From Moraxellaceae bacterium (GTDB lineage: Bacteria > Pseudomonadota > Gammaproteobacteria > Pseudomonadales > Moraxellaceae), in assembly GCA_030680295.1 (NCBI GenBank), contig JAUXVU010000001.1, positions 82,220-146,219 on the forward strand: 64,000 nt of DNA, written 5' to 3'. The translations under genes and the position numbers were made by a program. Position 1 is the first letter of the stretch. Every line of letters begins with the position of its first letter. The notes beneath the pieces are model-generated. The model was not told the origin of the DNA. It did no database searches and saw nothing but the letters and a program-made list of their open reading frames with translations. Positions 38,661 to 49,213 of this stretch are shown piece after piece.

Positions 38661-38688
38661 AAAAACCCCGCATTAAGCGGGGTTTTTT
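38661..38688. terminator. Bidirectional terminator (orphan gene / groEL)
   Basis: Stem CCCCGC (38666-38671), loop ATTAA, GCGGGG (38677-38682), then TTTTTT. A run of A residues precedes it, giving a U tract on the minus strand for groEL as well. Confidence 0.9.
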
Positions 38689-38709
38689 ATGTCTGATATT
38701 GGTCAGCGA

Positions 38710-40380
<1,671 letters not shown>

Positions 40381-40396
40381 TTATTTCGCTCAAGCC

Positions 40397-40687
40397 TTAG
40401 GCTTCGAGTACTGCAAAAATTTCGGACTCTTTCATGATCATGTATTCTTCACCGTCAACTTTTACGGTGCTTCCGGCGTACTGACCAAACAGCACTTTGT
40501 CACCGACTTTGACATCGAGCGGGCGAACTTCACCGTTTTCTTTGATGCTGCCGTTGCCAATCGCAATAACTTCACCTTGTGAAGGCTTTTCGGCAGCGGA
40601 GCCTGGAAGCAAAATGCCGCCGGCTGTTTTGGTTTCTTCTTCTACGCGACGAATCACAACACGATCGTGCAATGGACGAATTTTCAT
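40397..40687 (-). CDS. groS: Co-chaperonin GroES (10 kDa)
   Basis: The 96-residue lid of the GroEL chamber. It begins [18 protein letters not shown], includes the mobile loop [19 protein letters not shown] (with the GIL/IL GroEL-binding core), and ends with [27 protein letters not shown] lies upstream of the ATG. First gene of the groESL operon. Confidence 0.98.
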   Translation of the reverse strand: MKIRPLHDRVVIRRVEEETKTAGGILLPGSAAEKPSQGEVIAIGNGSIKENGEVRPLDVKVGDKVLFGQYAGSTVKVDGEEYMIMKESEIFAVLEA

Positions 40688-40740
40688 CGGAACCTCCAGT
40701 TAATACATATGTTGGTACAAGCATTTGGCTTGAATACTTG

Positions 40741-40766
40741 ATGGGGATAGAAACCACAGCTTCAAG
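40741..40766 (-). promoter_or_regulatory. Sigma-32 (heat-shock) promoter of groESL
   Basis: On the minus strand CCCTTGAA (its CTTGAA core at 40766-40761) and CCCCAT (40746-40741) are separated by 14 bases. This agrees with the RpoH consensus CTTGAA-N13-17-CCCCATnT. The -10 element lies about 54 bases before the groES ATG. Confidence 0.85.
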
Positions 40767-40798
40767 GGCAATACCTTAAATTTTTTAGCCAAGTGATT

Positions 40799-40819
40799 AA
40801 AAAACCGCTAACGTAGCGG
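40799..40819 (-). terminator. Orphan terminator-like hairpin, minus strand, upstream of the groESL promoter
   Basis: CCGCTA (40805-40810), loop ACG, TAGCGG (40814-40819), with six A at 40799-40804 that read as a U tract on the minus strand. No minus-strand gene lies directly upstream. It sits between the groESL promoter and the divergent permease gene and may insulate groESL from antisense readthrough. Confidence 0.6.
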
Positions 40820-40838
40820 CTTGAACAGCGAGCATTGT

Positions 40839-42143
40839 ATGTCTGAATCAACAAACACCCCACAAGTAACCCTTCGCGATGCTTTCGGCCGTCCTGCCGC
40901 CTTTACCATGCTGTTGTTTGGTTTTGCCTCTGGCTTACCTTTTCTTTTAGTAGGAGGCACCTTATCTGTCTGGCTTAAAGAAAGTGGGGTGTCACTTGAG
41001 GACATTGGCTTAATTAGCCTTGCAGGCCTAGCCTACGCTTTTAAGTTTGTGTGGGCACCTTTAGTTGACCGCTATCGCATGCCGTTATTGCATCATCTTG
41101 GCCGACGCCGTTCTTGGTTATTAGCTTCCCAAATTTTGTTAGCGTCGGCCATGGTCGGCATGGCCATGATCACTCCAGCTGGTGGGCTCACGTTATTTGT
41201 CATGTTAACGGTGTTAGCTGGGTTAGGGGGCGCAACACAAGATGTCGTAGTTGATGCTTACCGCATTGAGATTGCCCCTGTTGACATGCAGGGCGCGCTA
41301 GCCGCCACCTACACACTAGGTTATCGCGTGGCTTTATTAGTGTCAGGAGCACTGGCACTAACCTTGGCCGACCACCTGCCTTGGCAATCCATTTACCTCA
41401 TGATGGCGGCGATTGTTGGTGTGGTTATGTTATTCACACTGTGGGCTAGGGAGCCAGAAACTTATATTAATTTAGCAGGCGAAGGTGCCGTTAAAGACAC
41501 TTTAAAAGAAAGCATTATTGGGCCTTTTCGTGAGTTCTTCTCACGCTTTGCCGGCATTTTAGGTATCGCACTACTAGCCTTTATTGGCTTATTTAAAATC
41601 TCCGATCAAATGTTAGGCGTAATGGCATTTCCATTTTATTTAGATAGCGGTTTTACAAAAACCCAGATTGCCGCCGTAAGTAAGTTGTTTGGTGTATGGG
41701 TCAGTATTGCTGGTGCATTTTTAGGTGGTGCAGTAGCCGTTAAACTCGGTGCACATCGCACATTATTTATTGCCATGGTCATTGGTGCTATCAGCAATTT
41801 ACTGTTTGTTTTATTAGCTTATTTTCCTGGAAATATTTCGGTGTTTGTAGCTGTGATTGGCGGCGAGAACTTAGCCGGTGGTTTTTTGGGCGCCGCAGCC
41901 GTGGCATGGTTATCGGCCTTAGTTAATAAAGGTTATACAGCTACGCAGTACGCATTATTTAGCTCATTGGTTGCGCTTCCAGGAAAATTAGTTGGTGGTT
42001 TTTCCGGCTTCATGGTGACGGGCATGGGCTACATTGGCTTCTTCATCTTTTCAGCAGCGGCAGTCATCCCAGCCATCATGTTGTTTTTCTGGCTAAGTCC
42101 ACGAATCAAGCCATTAATTAACAACAGCGGGCATGACTCATAA
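40839..42143 (+). CDS. ampG: AmpG-family muropeptide permease (MFS)
   Basis: A 434-residue inner-membrane transporter with about 12 membrane segments. Diagnostic AmpG stretches are FGFASGLPFLLVGGTLSVWLKESGV, GLAYAFKFVWAPLVDRYRMP, LGRRRSWLL and GATQDVVVDAYRIEI. AmpG imports GlcNAc-anhydroMurNAc muropeptides for peptidoglycan recycling and, with AmpD, sets the signal for beta-lactamase induction. The ampD and ampE genes lie 20 kb away in this window. I use the ATG at 40839; an in-frame TTG at 40821 is possible. Divergent from groESL. Confidence 0.88.
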   Translation: MSESTNTPQVTLRDAFGRPAAFTMLLFGFASGLPFLLVGGTLSVWLKESGVSLEDIGLISLAGLAYAFKFVWAPLVDRYRMPLLHHLGRRRSWLLASQILLASAMVGMAMITPAGGLTLFVMLTVLAGLGGATQDVVVDAYRIEIAPVDMQGALAATYTLGYRVALLVSGALALTLADHLPWQSIYLMMAAIVGVVMLFTLWAREPETYINLAGEGAVKDTLKESIIGPFREFFSRFAGILGIALLAFIGLFKISDQMLGVMAFPFYLDSGFTKTQIAAVSKLFGVWVSIAGAFLGGAVAVKLGAHRTLFIAMVIGAISNLLFVLLAYFPGNISVFVAVIGGENLAGGFLGAAAVAWLSALVNKGYTATQYALFSSLVALPGKLVGGFSGFMVTGMGYIGFFIFSAAAVIPAIMLFFWLSPRIKPLINNSGHDS

Positions 42144-42242
42144 GTATCGTCATTTATGACAGTCGCGTGACCGGCTACTTACTAAAAGCATACAGAACCC
42201 CCTCAATAAGGCCACGGAAACTACGTTGCCGAGCCTTTAAGC

Positions 42243-42270
42243 TGGACATTAATACAATAAATAATGTCCA
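42243..42270 (+). promoter_or_regulatory. Perfect 8-bp inverted repeat in front of the FadL-type gene
   Basis: TGGACATT (42243-42250) and AATGTCCA (42263-42270) are separated by 12 AT-rich bases and end 16 bases before the start codon, next to the GAGGTGA ribosome site. It could be a repressor operator or an mRNA hairpin that limits access of ribosomes. It does not match the FadR or PsrA sites as I know them. Confidence 0.5.
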
Positions 42271-42286
42271 CACCGAGGTGAGTTTC

Positions 42287-43495
42287 ATGCAACGTACGTC
42301 CCTATCTTTAGCAATCGTATTTGCCAGCATTGCCAGCCAAGCTGGTGCCGGTGGGTTTGCACTCAATGAACAGAGTATTTCAGCGTTAGGCACCGCCAAT
42401 TCTGGCCGAACAGCAACTGCAATCGATGCATCTACTGCTTACAATAACCCCGCTGCCATGATGCAGCTGAAGCAAGCGCAGTTCACACAAGCTGTAGCAT
42501 TTATTGATGCGCAAACTAAGATAACTAATGTTGCAGGTGGCTTTCCTGGTGGCACTGCAGATGGCGATATTGTGCCGCACACTTTTGTTCCATCAGGCTA
42601 TTACACCTCTGGCGATAAAGGCGGCTGGGCTTGGGGCTTAGCGGCCTATGGTAGTTTTGGTCTGAAAACAAACTACGAGCCAAGCTTTGGTGGACGTGTA
42701 TATGGCGATAAAAGTGATGTAAAAGTCACTACCATTCAGCCAACACTAAGTTATCAAGTTAATGACACAATTTCAATTGGTATAGGCCCAACGATTAATA
42801 AAATTGAAGCGTATTTAAGCAGTGATGTTGGCTTCCCAGCACAACAGGTAGTCTCGCTTGAGGGCGATAAAATTGCCTATGGATACAACGTAGGTGTTCA
42901 TGCCAATTTAAGCGAAAAAACCCAAGCTGGTTTGGTCTATCGCTCCAAAGTCACTTACAACATCAAAGGTGAAATCAACGGCGCAGCACCTTTCAGCATT
43001 CCTGCACGCACCTCAGTTACTACACCTGAGTCTGTTGAGCTAGGCATCAGTCACGCGCTATCCCCCACACTAACTGCGCACGCTGGAGCAGTTTGGACTC
43101 GTTGGAGTCGTTTGCAGGCGCTAAATGTATCAAGCATTTTAGGCGATGCTGGTAGTGAAGAGTTTGCGTGGGAAAACACATGGGGCGCCGCACTAGGCTT
43201 AAGCAAACAAGTAAACGACAAGTTCGTTTTACGTGCTGGCTTAGCCTATGACCGCACACCTGTAACGGAAGAACACTTGTCCGTACGTCTGCCGAGTGGC
43301 AATCGCCGTATTGCCACATTTGGTGTCGGCTACCACATTAGCAAAAATCAGACCATAGACTTTACTTATGCTTACCTAGACGAGTCCAAGCGAAACGTAG
43401 ATAAGCAGCCGTCCTTAGCGGTACCAGTTCCATATTCTGCAACCTACAAAAACACCGCCAGCCTTTATGGCTTGCAATTCACGCAACGCTTTTAA
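42287..43495 (+). CDS. OmpP1/FadL-family outer-membrane hydrocarbon/fatty-acid transporter
   Basis: A 402-residue outer-membrane barrel. Signal peptide about 1-20 (FASIASQAGA); the mature N-terminus GGFALNEQSISALGTANSGRTA, then DASTAYNNPAAMMQL, is the FadL hallmark: a plug segment with NPA. It ends LQFTQRF with the C-terminal Phe. FadL proteins pass long-chain fatty acids or other hydrophobic compounds through a lateral opening. GAGGTGA precedes the ATG at 42287; the open frame to 42167 lacks such a site. The amidase and acyl-CoA synthetase genes downstream run in the same direction, and a terminator separates it from the amidase gene. Confidence 0.9.
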   Translation: MQRTSLSLAIVFASIASQAGAGGFALNEQSISALGTANSGRTATAIDASTAYNNPAAMMQLKQAQFTQAVAFIDAQTKITNVAGGFPGGTADGDIVPHTFVPSGYYTSGDKGGWAWGLAAYGSFGLKTNYEPSFGGRVYGDKSDVKVTTIQPTLSYQVNDTISIGIGPTINKIEAYLSSDVGFPAQQVVSLEGDKIAYGYNVGVHANLSEKTQAGLVYRSKVTYNIKGEINGAAPFSIPARTSVTTPESVELGISHALSPTLTAHAGAVWTRWSRLQALNVSSILGDAGSEEFAWENTWGAALGLSKQVNDKFVLRAGLAYDRTPVTEEHLSVRLPSGNRRIATFGVGYHISKNQTIDFTYAYLDESKRNVDKQPSLAVPVPYSATYKNTASLYGLQFTQRF

Positions 43496-43521
43496 TGCTT
43501 AAGGCATAAATATTTGAATCA

Positions 43522-43551
43522 AAATACCGGCCAAGTGCCGGTATTTTTTTA
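43522..43551 (+). terminator. Intrinsic terminator of the FadL-type gene
   Basis: Stem ATACCGGC (43524-43531), loop CAAGT, GCCGGTAT (43537-43544), then a run of T. Confidence 0.9.
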
Positions 43552-43649
43552 TATGCGAATAGCGCCTTCAATATCTCTGTAATCAAAAGCCTTGACCTTG
43601 AATATAGGCTAGTCAACTATCGGTACTTTATCGCTTTCGGAAAACCCAT

Positions 43650-45065
43650 ATGTTGCAGACTGTGCATGCTTTTAATAAAAATGATGCCCTTGCTGATCAC
43701 GACGCAACCGGCTTAGCCGATCTGATTCGTCGAGGGGAGCTCAATGTACAAGAAGTACAACAGGCTGCTATAGCCCGTGCACAGCAAGTCAATCCGCAAT
43801 TAAACGCGATTGTTCTGGAGTGCTTTGAGCGCCCAATCAAAGCAGAAGCTCAACGCAGCAACAATGTATTTGCCGGTGTTCCGACCTTTATTAAAGACAA
43901 TGTTCATATCACGGGTCTACCCACTCGTATGGGTTCACGCGCCATTCCTAACATACCCGCTAAGGCAAATAGTCCATTTGTGGATCAGTACCTGAGCCTT
44001 GGTATGACCTGTCTTGGCAAAAGTACATTGCCAGAGTTTGGTTTTAGCGCCAGCACCGAATTTATGTTCGACGAACCAACCCACAATCCTTGGCATATCG
44101 ATTACTCATCTGGCGCATCATCCGGCGGTAGTGCCGCCTTGGTCGCCAGCGGCGTAGTTCCCATTGCGCATGCCAATGATGGTGGCGGCTCGATTCGTAT
44201 TCCAGCTGCTGCTTGCGGACTGGTTGGGCTAAAGCCCACACGGGCACGACTGGTAATCAATCCAGAGCAAAAAGCGCTACCGATTAATATTATTTGTGAT
44301 GGTGTAGTGACACGCAGTGTGCGCGATACAGCAAATTTCTATGCTGCCGCTGAGCGCTTTTATAACAACCCTACCCTGCCACCAATTGGCCTAGTACAAG
44401 GTCCCTCAACAAGGCGCTTGCGTATTGGTTTTGCCATCGACTCCATCACCGATGCCATTACCGATAATGAAACACGTGCCACAGTCCAAGCCACTGCTAA
44501 ATTACTCGCGTCACTTGGTCATCATGTGGAAGAGATTGACTTGCCCATTCGTCAACAGTTCCCTAAAGACTTTGCCATGTACTGGGGGTTTTTAGCGTTT
44601 ATGGTCGACACCTTTGGCCGCAAAATTATCGACCCCAAATTTGATGTCAGCCAACTCGACAATTTAAGCAAAGGCTTAAGCAAAATGTTTCGCCAACAAG
44701 CCTGGCGCTCTCCCGCCATGCTCTATCGTTTAGGTCGTGTGCAGCAGCAGTATGCAAGCTTTATGAAACAGTACGATGTCGTACTGACGCCAACACTGGC
44801 ACATACCACACCGAAGCTTGGGTATTTAAAACCGGACCAACCTTTTGATCAATTGTTTCAACGCCTGCAACAGTATGTCTGTTTCACCCCACTTAATAAT
44901 GTCGCGGGCAGCCCTGCCATCTCGCTACCACTTGGGCATAGCAATTTAGGCCTTCCTATTGGTATGCACTTTTCTGCGGCGCATGGTGATGAGGCCACAC
45001 TCTTGGCTTTAGCCTTTGAATTGGAAGCAGCTCAGCCTTGGCGCCGTATACAAGATAACCAATAG
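43650..45065 (+). CDS. Amidase (amidase-signature family)
   Basis: A 471-residue serine amidase. The Ser-cisSer-Lys triad is visible: K82 in PTFIKDNV, the Ser of SSGG (about 157-158) in DYSSGASSGGSAALVASG, and the nucleophile S181 in DGGGSIRIPA. The C-terminal NNVAGSPAISLPLG is also typical. It is not GatA (no partner genes, different C-terminus); closer to amidases acting on cyclic or linear amides, but the substrate is unknown. Stop codon about 110 bases before the acyl-CoA synthetase; the two may be co-transcribed, as no terminator is evident between them. Confidence 0.85.
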   Translation: MLQTVHAFNKNDALADHDATGLADLIRRGELNVQEVQQAAIARAQQVNPQLNAIVLECFERPIKAEAQRSNNVFAGVPTFIKDNVHITGLPTRMGSRAIPNIPAKANSPFVDQYLSLGMTCLGKSTLPEFGFSASTEFMFDEPTHNPWHIDYSSGASSGGSAALVASGVVPIAHANDGGGSIRIPAAACGLVGLKPTRARLVINPEQKALPINIICDGVVTRSVRDTANFYAAAERFYNNPTLPPIGLVQGPSTRRLRIGFAIDSITDAITDNETRATVQATAKLLASLGHHVEEIDLPIRQQFPKDFAMYWGFLAFMVDTFGRKIIDPKFDVSQLDNLSKGLSKMFRQQAWRSPAMLYRLGRVQQQYASFMKQYDVVLTPTLAHTTPKLGYLKPDQPFDQLFQRLQQYVCFTPLNNVAGSPAISLPLGHSNLGLPIGMHFSAAHGDEATLLALAFELEAAQPWRRIQDNQ

Positions 45066-45173
45066 TCGGGGCATTATGCTGTCGGTCGCATCAAAACGAC
45101 TGTCGACTGGCAGCAAGCGGTTTTGGTTGTGATACTCTCCCAACGTCTTTACAACCAGACTGGAGAGTCACCC

Positions 45174-46802
45174 ATGCTTGGCCTGATGCAAAACCAGCCC
45201 CTACTAATTTCATCCTTAATCGACTTCGCTGACCGCTTTCATAGCGATACTGAAATTGTCAGTCGTCGCGTCGAAGGGGATATTCATCGCTACACCTTCA
45301 AAGAGTGTGTCCCTCGTGCCCGCCAAGTAGCTAATGCGCTTGATAAAGCCAATCTAGGTGTCGGCTCCCGCGTCGGCACATTGGCATGGAACGGTTATCG
45401 CCACTTAGAGCTGTATTTTGGTGTATCCGGCAGTGGCCGTGTTTTACACACCATCAACCCTCGCCTAATTCCTGAGCAAGTCGCATGGATCATCAATCAC
45501 GCAGGTGATGAAGTGCTGTGCTTTGACATGACCTTTTTGCCCATCATCAAGGCCATCGCTAGCCACTGTCCCGGCGTTAAATTATGGGTAGCAATGTGTG
45601 ATGCAGACGCACTTCCCAACGACACTGGCATCAATCAATTAGTTAGCTATGAAGCTTGGATAGGCAGCGAAAGAAGCGAATACCCTTGGCCCATGCTCGA
45701 TGAGCAAGCGGCCGCCTGCTTATGCTATACCAGCGGCACTACCGGCAACCCTAAAGGCGTTCTTTACAGCCATCGCTCAACGTTATTACATGCCTATGGC
45801 GCCTGCCTACCTGATAGCTTAAACATGTCGGCACGCGACACTGTGCTTCCCGTTGTGCCCATGTTCCACGTCAATGCTTGGGGCATTCCTTATATTTCAG
45901 CACTGACCGGCTGCAAGCTAGTCTTCCCCGGTGCAGCACTTGATGGCAAATCGGTTTATGACCTTATTGAAGCTGAAAAAGTCACCTTAGCGGCTGGTGT
46001 TCCAACCGTTTGGCAAATGCTGCTTGGCCATATGGAACAAAATAACCTGCGCTTTAGTGAGCTTAAACGCACAGTAATTGGTGGTTCAGCCTGCCCACCC
46101 GCCATGATTCGCGCCTTTAAGGAAACTTATGGCGTCACCGTCTTACATGCTTGGGGCATGACCGAAATGTCGCCGTTGGGCACTGTCTGCACGCTGAAAA
46201 AGCGTCATGAGAGCCTAAGTGCAGACGAGCAGTTAGCAATCAATTGCAAACAAGGCCGCCCAGTTTTCGGTGTGGATATGAAAATTGTCGACGAAGAAGG
46301 CAATACCTTGCCGCACGACGGCAAAGCCCAAGGTGAGCTTTTAGTTAAAGGCCCATGGATTGTGCAAACCTATTTCCGTGGCGAGGGTGGCGACCCATTA
46401 GTAGATGGCTGGTTCCCAACAGGTGATGTTGCCACTATCGACCCTGAAGGTTATCTACAAATCACTGATCGAAGCAAAGACGTCATTAAGTCTGGCGGCG
46501 AATGGATTAGTTCAATCGAAGTAGAGAATATTGCGATGGCCCACGCCGCGGTAGCGATGGCCGCCTGTATTGCGATGCCACACCCAAAATGGGATGAACG
46601 CCCTCTGTTGGTGGTTGTGAAAAAGCCCGGCGCAGAAGTAACTCGCGATGCACTACTGGCGTTCTTTGAAGGGAAAATCAGCAAATGGCAGGTACCAGAT
46701 GACGTCGTCTTCGTCGACGCCATTCCTTTAGGCGCTACTGGCAAAATGCAGAAGATGAAACTACGTGAAGAATTGTCCGACTATAAGCTGCCTACCGCTT
46801 AA
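45174..46802 (+). CDS. AlkK-like medium/long-chain fatty acid-CoA ligase
   Basis: A 542-residue AMP-forming acyl-CoA synthetase. The P-loop is CYTSGTTGNPKGVLYSHRST, followed by LPVVPMFHVNAWG, HAWGMTEMSPLG, DGWFPTGDVATID, and DRSKDVIKSGGEWIS with the C-terminal catalytic Lys in PLGATGKMQKMKL. The start MLGLMQNQPLLISSLIDFA and much of the body strongly resemble Pseudomonas AlkK as I remember it. It activates fatty acids as CoA esters, fitting the FadL-type importer upstream. GGAGAG lies six bases before the ATG at 45174. It converges with the RND gene at a shared terminator. Confidence 0.9.
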   Translation: MLGLMQNQPLLISSLIDFADRFHSDTEIVSRRVEGDIHRYTFKECVPRARQVANALDKANLGVGSRVGTLAWNGYRHLELYFGVSGSGRVLHTINPRLIPEQVAWIINHAGDEVLCFDMTFLPIIKAIASHCPGVKLWVAMCDADALPNDTGINQLVSYEAWIGSERSEYPWPMLDEQAAACLCYTSGTTGNPKGVLYSHRSTLLHAYGACLPDSLNMSARDTVLPVVPMFHVNAWGIPYISALTGCKLVFPGAALDGKSVYDLIEAEKVTLAAGVPTVWQMLLGHMEQNNLRFSELKRTVIGGSACPPAMIRAFKETYGVTVLHAWGMTEMSPLGTVCTLKKRHESLSADEQLAINCKQGRPVFGVDMKIVDEEGNTLPHDGKAQGELLVKGPWIVQTYFRGEGGDPLVDGWFPTGDVATIDPEGYLQITDRSKDVIKSGGEWISSIEVENIAMAHAAVAMAACIAMPHPKWDERPLLVVVKKPGAEVTRDALLAFFEGKISKWQVPDDVVFVDAIPLGATGKMQKMKLREELSDYKLPTA

Positions 46803-46816
46803 GATTTGCAGCCAAT

Positions 46817-46846
46817 AAAAAGGCCGGCAATAAAGCCGGCCTTTTT
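46817..46846. terminator. Bidirectional terminator (acyl-CoA ligase / RND operon)
   Basis: Stem AGGCCGGC (46821-46828), loop AATAAA, GCCGGCCT (46835-46842), flanked by AAAA and TTTTT. It can end the plus-strand ligase gene and the minus-strand DUF1302-to-RND operon. Confidence 0.92.
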
Positions 46847-46860
46847 ATTACATCAAAAAC

Positions 46861-49197
46861 CTACTTCACTTTTTTAATCTTAATCATAAAGGCCGCCATT
46901 GCAGGCAATACCATGACTGCACCAATCATGTTCACCGAGAACAAGAAAGCCAGCAAAATACCCATGTCGGCCTGAAATTTCAGTGCCGAGAAGGCCCATG
47001 TTCCCACCGACACACTCATGGTCACCGCCGTAAAGATAGCCGCTGTACCACGTTGTTGCAGTGCGATGTGGAAAGCCTCTTCCAACGTATCGCCCGCTTC
47101 AAGCCTTAGCTTCATACGTTCGAAGAGATAGAGGCCATAATCCACACCGACACCGACACCTAGCGCAATAACGGGCAGTGTTGCCACTTTCAGGCCAATA
47201 CCCATCGTCGCCATCAGCGCATTACACAGTACTGCAGCTATCGACAACGGGACCACAATACACAGCACCGCCATGACTGAACGGAACTCCATATACACCA
47301 ACAGTGAAATTGCACCAAAGAGCATCAACAACATAATGACTTCAGCTTCATCCACAGCCTCGTTGGTTGCTGCCATCACACCAACATTGCCACTTGCCAA
47401 TAAGAAGTCGATGTTCTCGGCTTTGTTGGCCGCGATGTAGTCTTTAATCTCCTTAACGATATGCTTGATGCTCTCGCCTTGGTGATCCTTGGTATAAATC
47501 ACTACCTGCATGACACTACAGTCGGTATTCAACAGGCCGGTTGAAGTATCAATTGGAGTAACGGCTTGTGCTAAGTTGTCACGATTACGTGAATGTACTC
47601 GCCAATTAGGATTACCCTCATTCCAGCCTGCACCAACAATTTTCGACAAGCCCGCCAGCGATGTAGTACTCGCTACGCCATGCACACCACGCATATGCGT
47701 CTCGAAACGATCAATGGCATCCATTACTTCATAGTCAGTACAAGCACCATCAATGTCTTTGCTCTGCACGATGACAGATAGAACATCAACACCAATCGAG
47801 AAGCTACTCACAATGGCTTCTACGTCTTGGTTATAACGTGAGTCATCGTGTAGTTCAGGCACACCAGTACCTAAGTCGCCCGTTTTCAAATCACGTGACT
47901 TTAAGGTACCGGCACCAAGTAAAGTTGCCGTAACTAGCAGCGTCACTACCGCTACTTTGGGACGCGCAAATACACGCAAACGACTCCACAACCACTCGCC
48001 ACGCTCTGAACCACCTTGTGCTTTTAAGCTATCCAGCTCCTTGGGCGTTAAACGCACATAGGTTAGCAAAATAGTAAGCAACATTTTGTTGGTCACCAGC
48101 ATAACAGCGACACCAATACTGGTAGTAATCGCTAGCTCACGCACAATGTCGATAGCGATATAGATCATTACCAAAAAACCCACGGCATTTGACAGCAACG
48201 CCATCGCACCCGGTACAAACAGTGCACTGAAGGCATTTCGTGCAGACTGCTCTGAGTCAAACCCTTGAACGACCTCTAACTTCCACGCATTGGTCATCTG
48301 TACAGCGTGACTAACACCAATCGAGAAAGTCAGGAAAGGCACTAGAATCGACATGGGGTCGATACCATATCCAATGATAGGTAGAATGCCCAACAGCCAG
48401 ACTACTGGCACCATAGCGCAAGCCAATGCCAACACAGTGAGCTTGAGAGATCCGGAGTAGAACAGCAAAAGAATAGTTGTAATGACAAAAGCGATAACAA
48501 AGAACACCAAAACGCTGGCCGCACCTTCAGCAATGTCACCAACCGCTTTAGCAAAACCAATAATATGCAAGGTCACATCATCAGTAGCTCGGTCAGTCCG
48601 AATTTGCTCCAGCTTTTTCGCCATGTCTCGGTAATCTAGGCGATCACCTGTTTGCGGATCAATTTCTAACAGCTCAGCCGCAACAATGGCACCTTTGAAG
48701 TCGTTCGCGACCAATCGACCAACATAGCCCGACTTCAACACATTAATACGAACCTGCTCCAAGTCCTCTTCGGTGTAGGCAAACTCAGCCGGAATCACGT
48801 TCCCGCCGGAGAAGCCCTCTTCAACCACCTCGATGAAGCGCACATTAGGCGTAAATAAAGACATCACCGATGCACGATCAACTCCAGGCAAGAAGAACAC
48901 ATCATCTGTGACTTCTTTCAGTGCCTTAAAAAACTCGGGACTGTAAATGTCTTCTGCTTTCTCTGCACGTAAGGCAATAACAACGCGGTTAGCGCCACCA
49001 AAATCTTTACGGTACTCAAGAAAGGTTTGCATATAAGGGTGCTGAAGCGGAATCATCTTCTCGAAACCAGCATCCACACGCAGCTGTGTCGCTGACCAAC
49101 CAAGGGCCACCGTAATTAATGCAAAAAGTGTTAATAAGGACTTACGATTACCAAACAGAAAATTGGCCATCGTATCCACAAAGTCACGTAGTTTCAT
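46861..49197 (-). CDS. RND/MMPL-superfamily permease
   Basis: A 778-residue inner-membrane transporter with the duplicated RND plan. TM1 is at about 19-37, with a periplasmic domain (about 40-220) and TM2-6 at about 225-395. The second half repeats this: TM7 about 415-430, a periplasmic domain, then TM8-12 about 625-775. The loop ALGVGVGVDYGLYLFERM is typical of the MMPL/HpnN branch, and the matching first-half loop is FSIGVSHAVQMTNAW. MMPL/HpnN members move lipids or hopanoids to the outer leaflet or outer membrane. It is the last gene of the DUF1302-DUF1329-YCF48-RND operon, 16 bases after the YCF48-like gene. No membrane-fusion protein or TolC is present, so it is not a standard drug efflux system. 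Substrate unknown. Confidence 0.85.
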   Translation of the reverse strand: MKLRDFVDTMANFLFGNRKSLLTLFALITVALGWSATQLRVDAGFEKMIPLQHPYMQTFLEYRKDFGGANRVVIALRAEKAEDIYSPEFFKALKEVTDDVFFLPGVDRASVMSLFTPNVRFIEVVEEGFSGGNVIPAEFAYTEEDLEQVRINVLKSGYVGRLVANDFKGAIVAAELLEIDPQTGDRLDYRDMAKKLEQIRTDRATDDVTLHIIGFAKAVGDIAEGAASVLVFFVIAFVITTILLLFYSGSLKLTVLALACAMVPVVWLLGILPIIGYGIDPMSILVPFLTFSIGVSHAVQMTNAWKLEVVQGFDSEQSARNAFSALFVPGAMALLSNAVGFLVMIYIAIDIVRELAITTSIGVAVMLVTNKMLLTILLTYVRLTPKELDSLKAQGGSERGEWLWSRLRVFARPKVAVVTLLVTATLLGAGTLKSRDLKTGDLGTGVPELHDDSRYNQDVEAIVSSFSIGVDVLSVIVQSKDIDGACTDYEVMDAIDRFETHMRGVHGVASTTSLAGLSKIVGAGWNEGNPNWRVHSRNRDNLAQAVTPIDTSTGLLNTDCSVMQVVIYTKDHQGESIKHIVKEIKDYIAANKAENIDFLLASGNVGVMAATNEAVDEAEVIMLLMLFGAISLLVYMEFRSVMAVLCIVVPLSIAAVLCNALMATMGIGLKVATLPVIALGVGVGVDYGLYLFERMKLRLEAGDTLEEAFHIALQQRGTAAIFTAVTMSVSVGTWAFSALKFQADMGILLAFLFSVNMIGAVMVLPAMAAFMIKIKKVK

Positions 49198-49213
49198 GCG
49201 CGTCAGTCCTATA

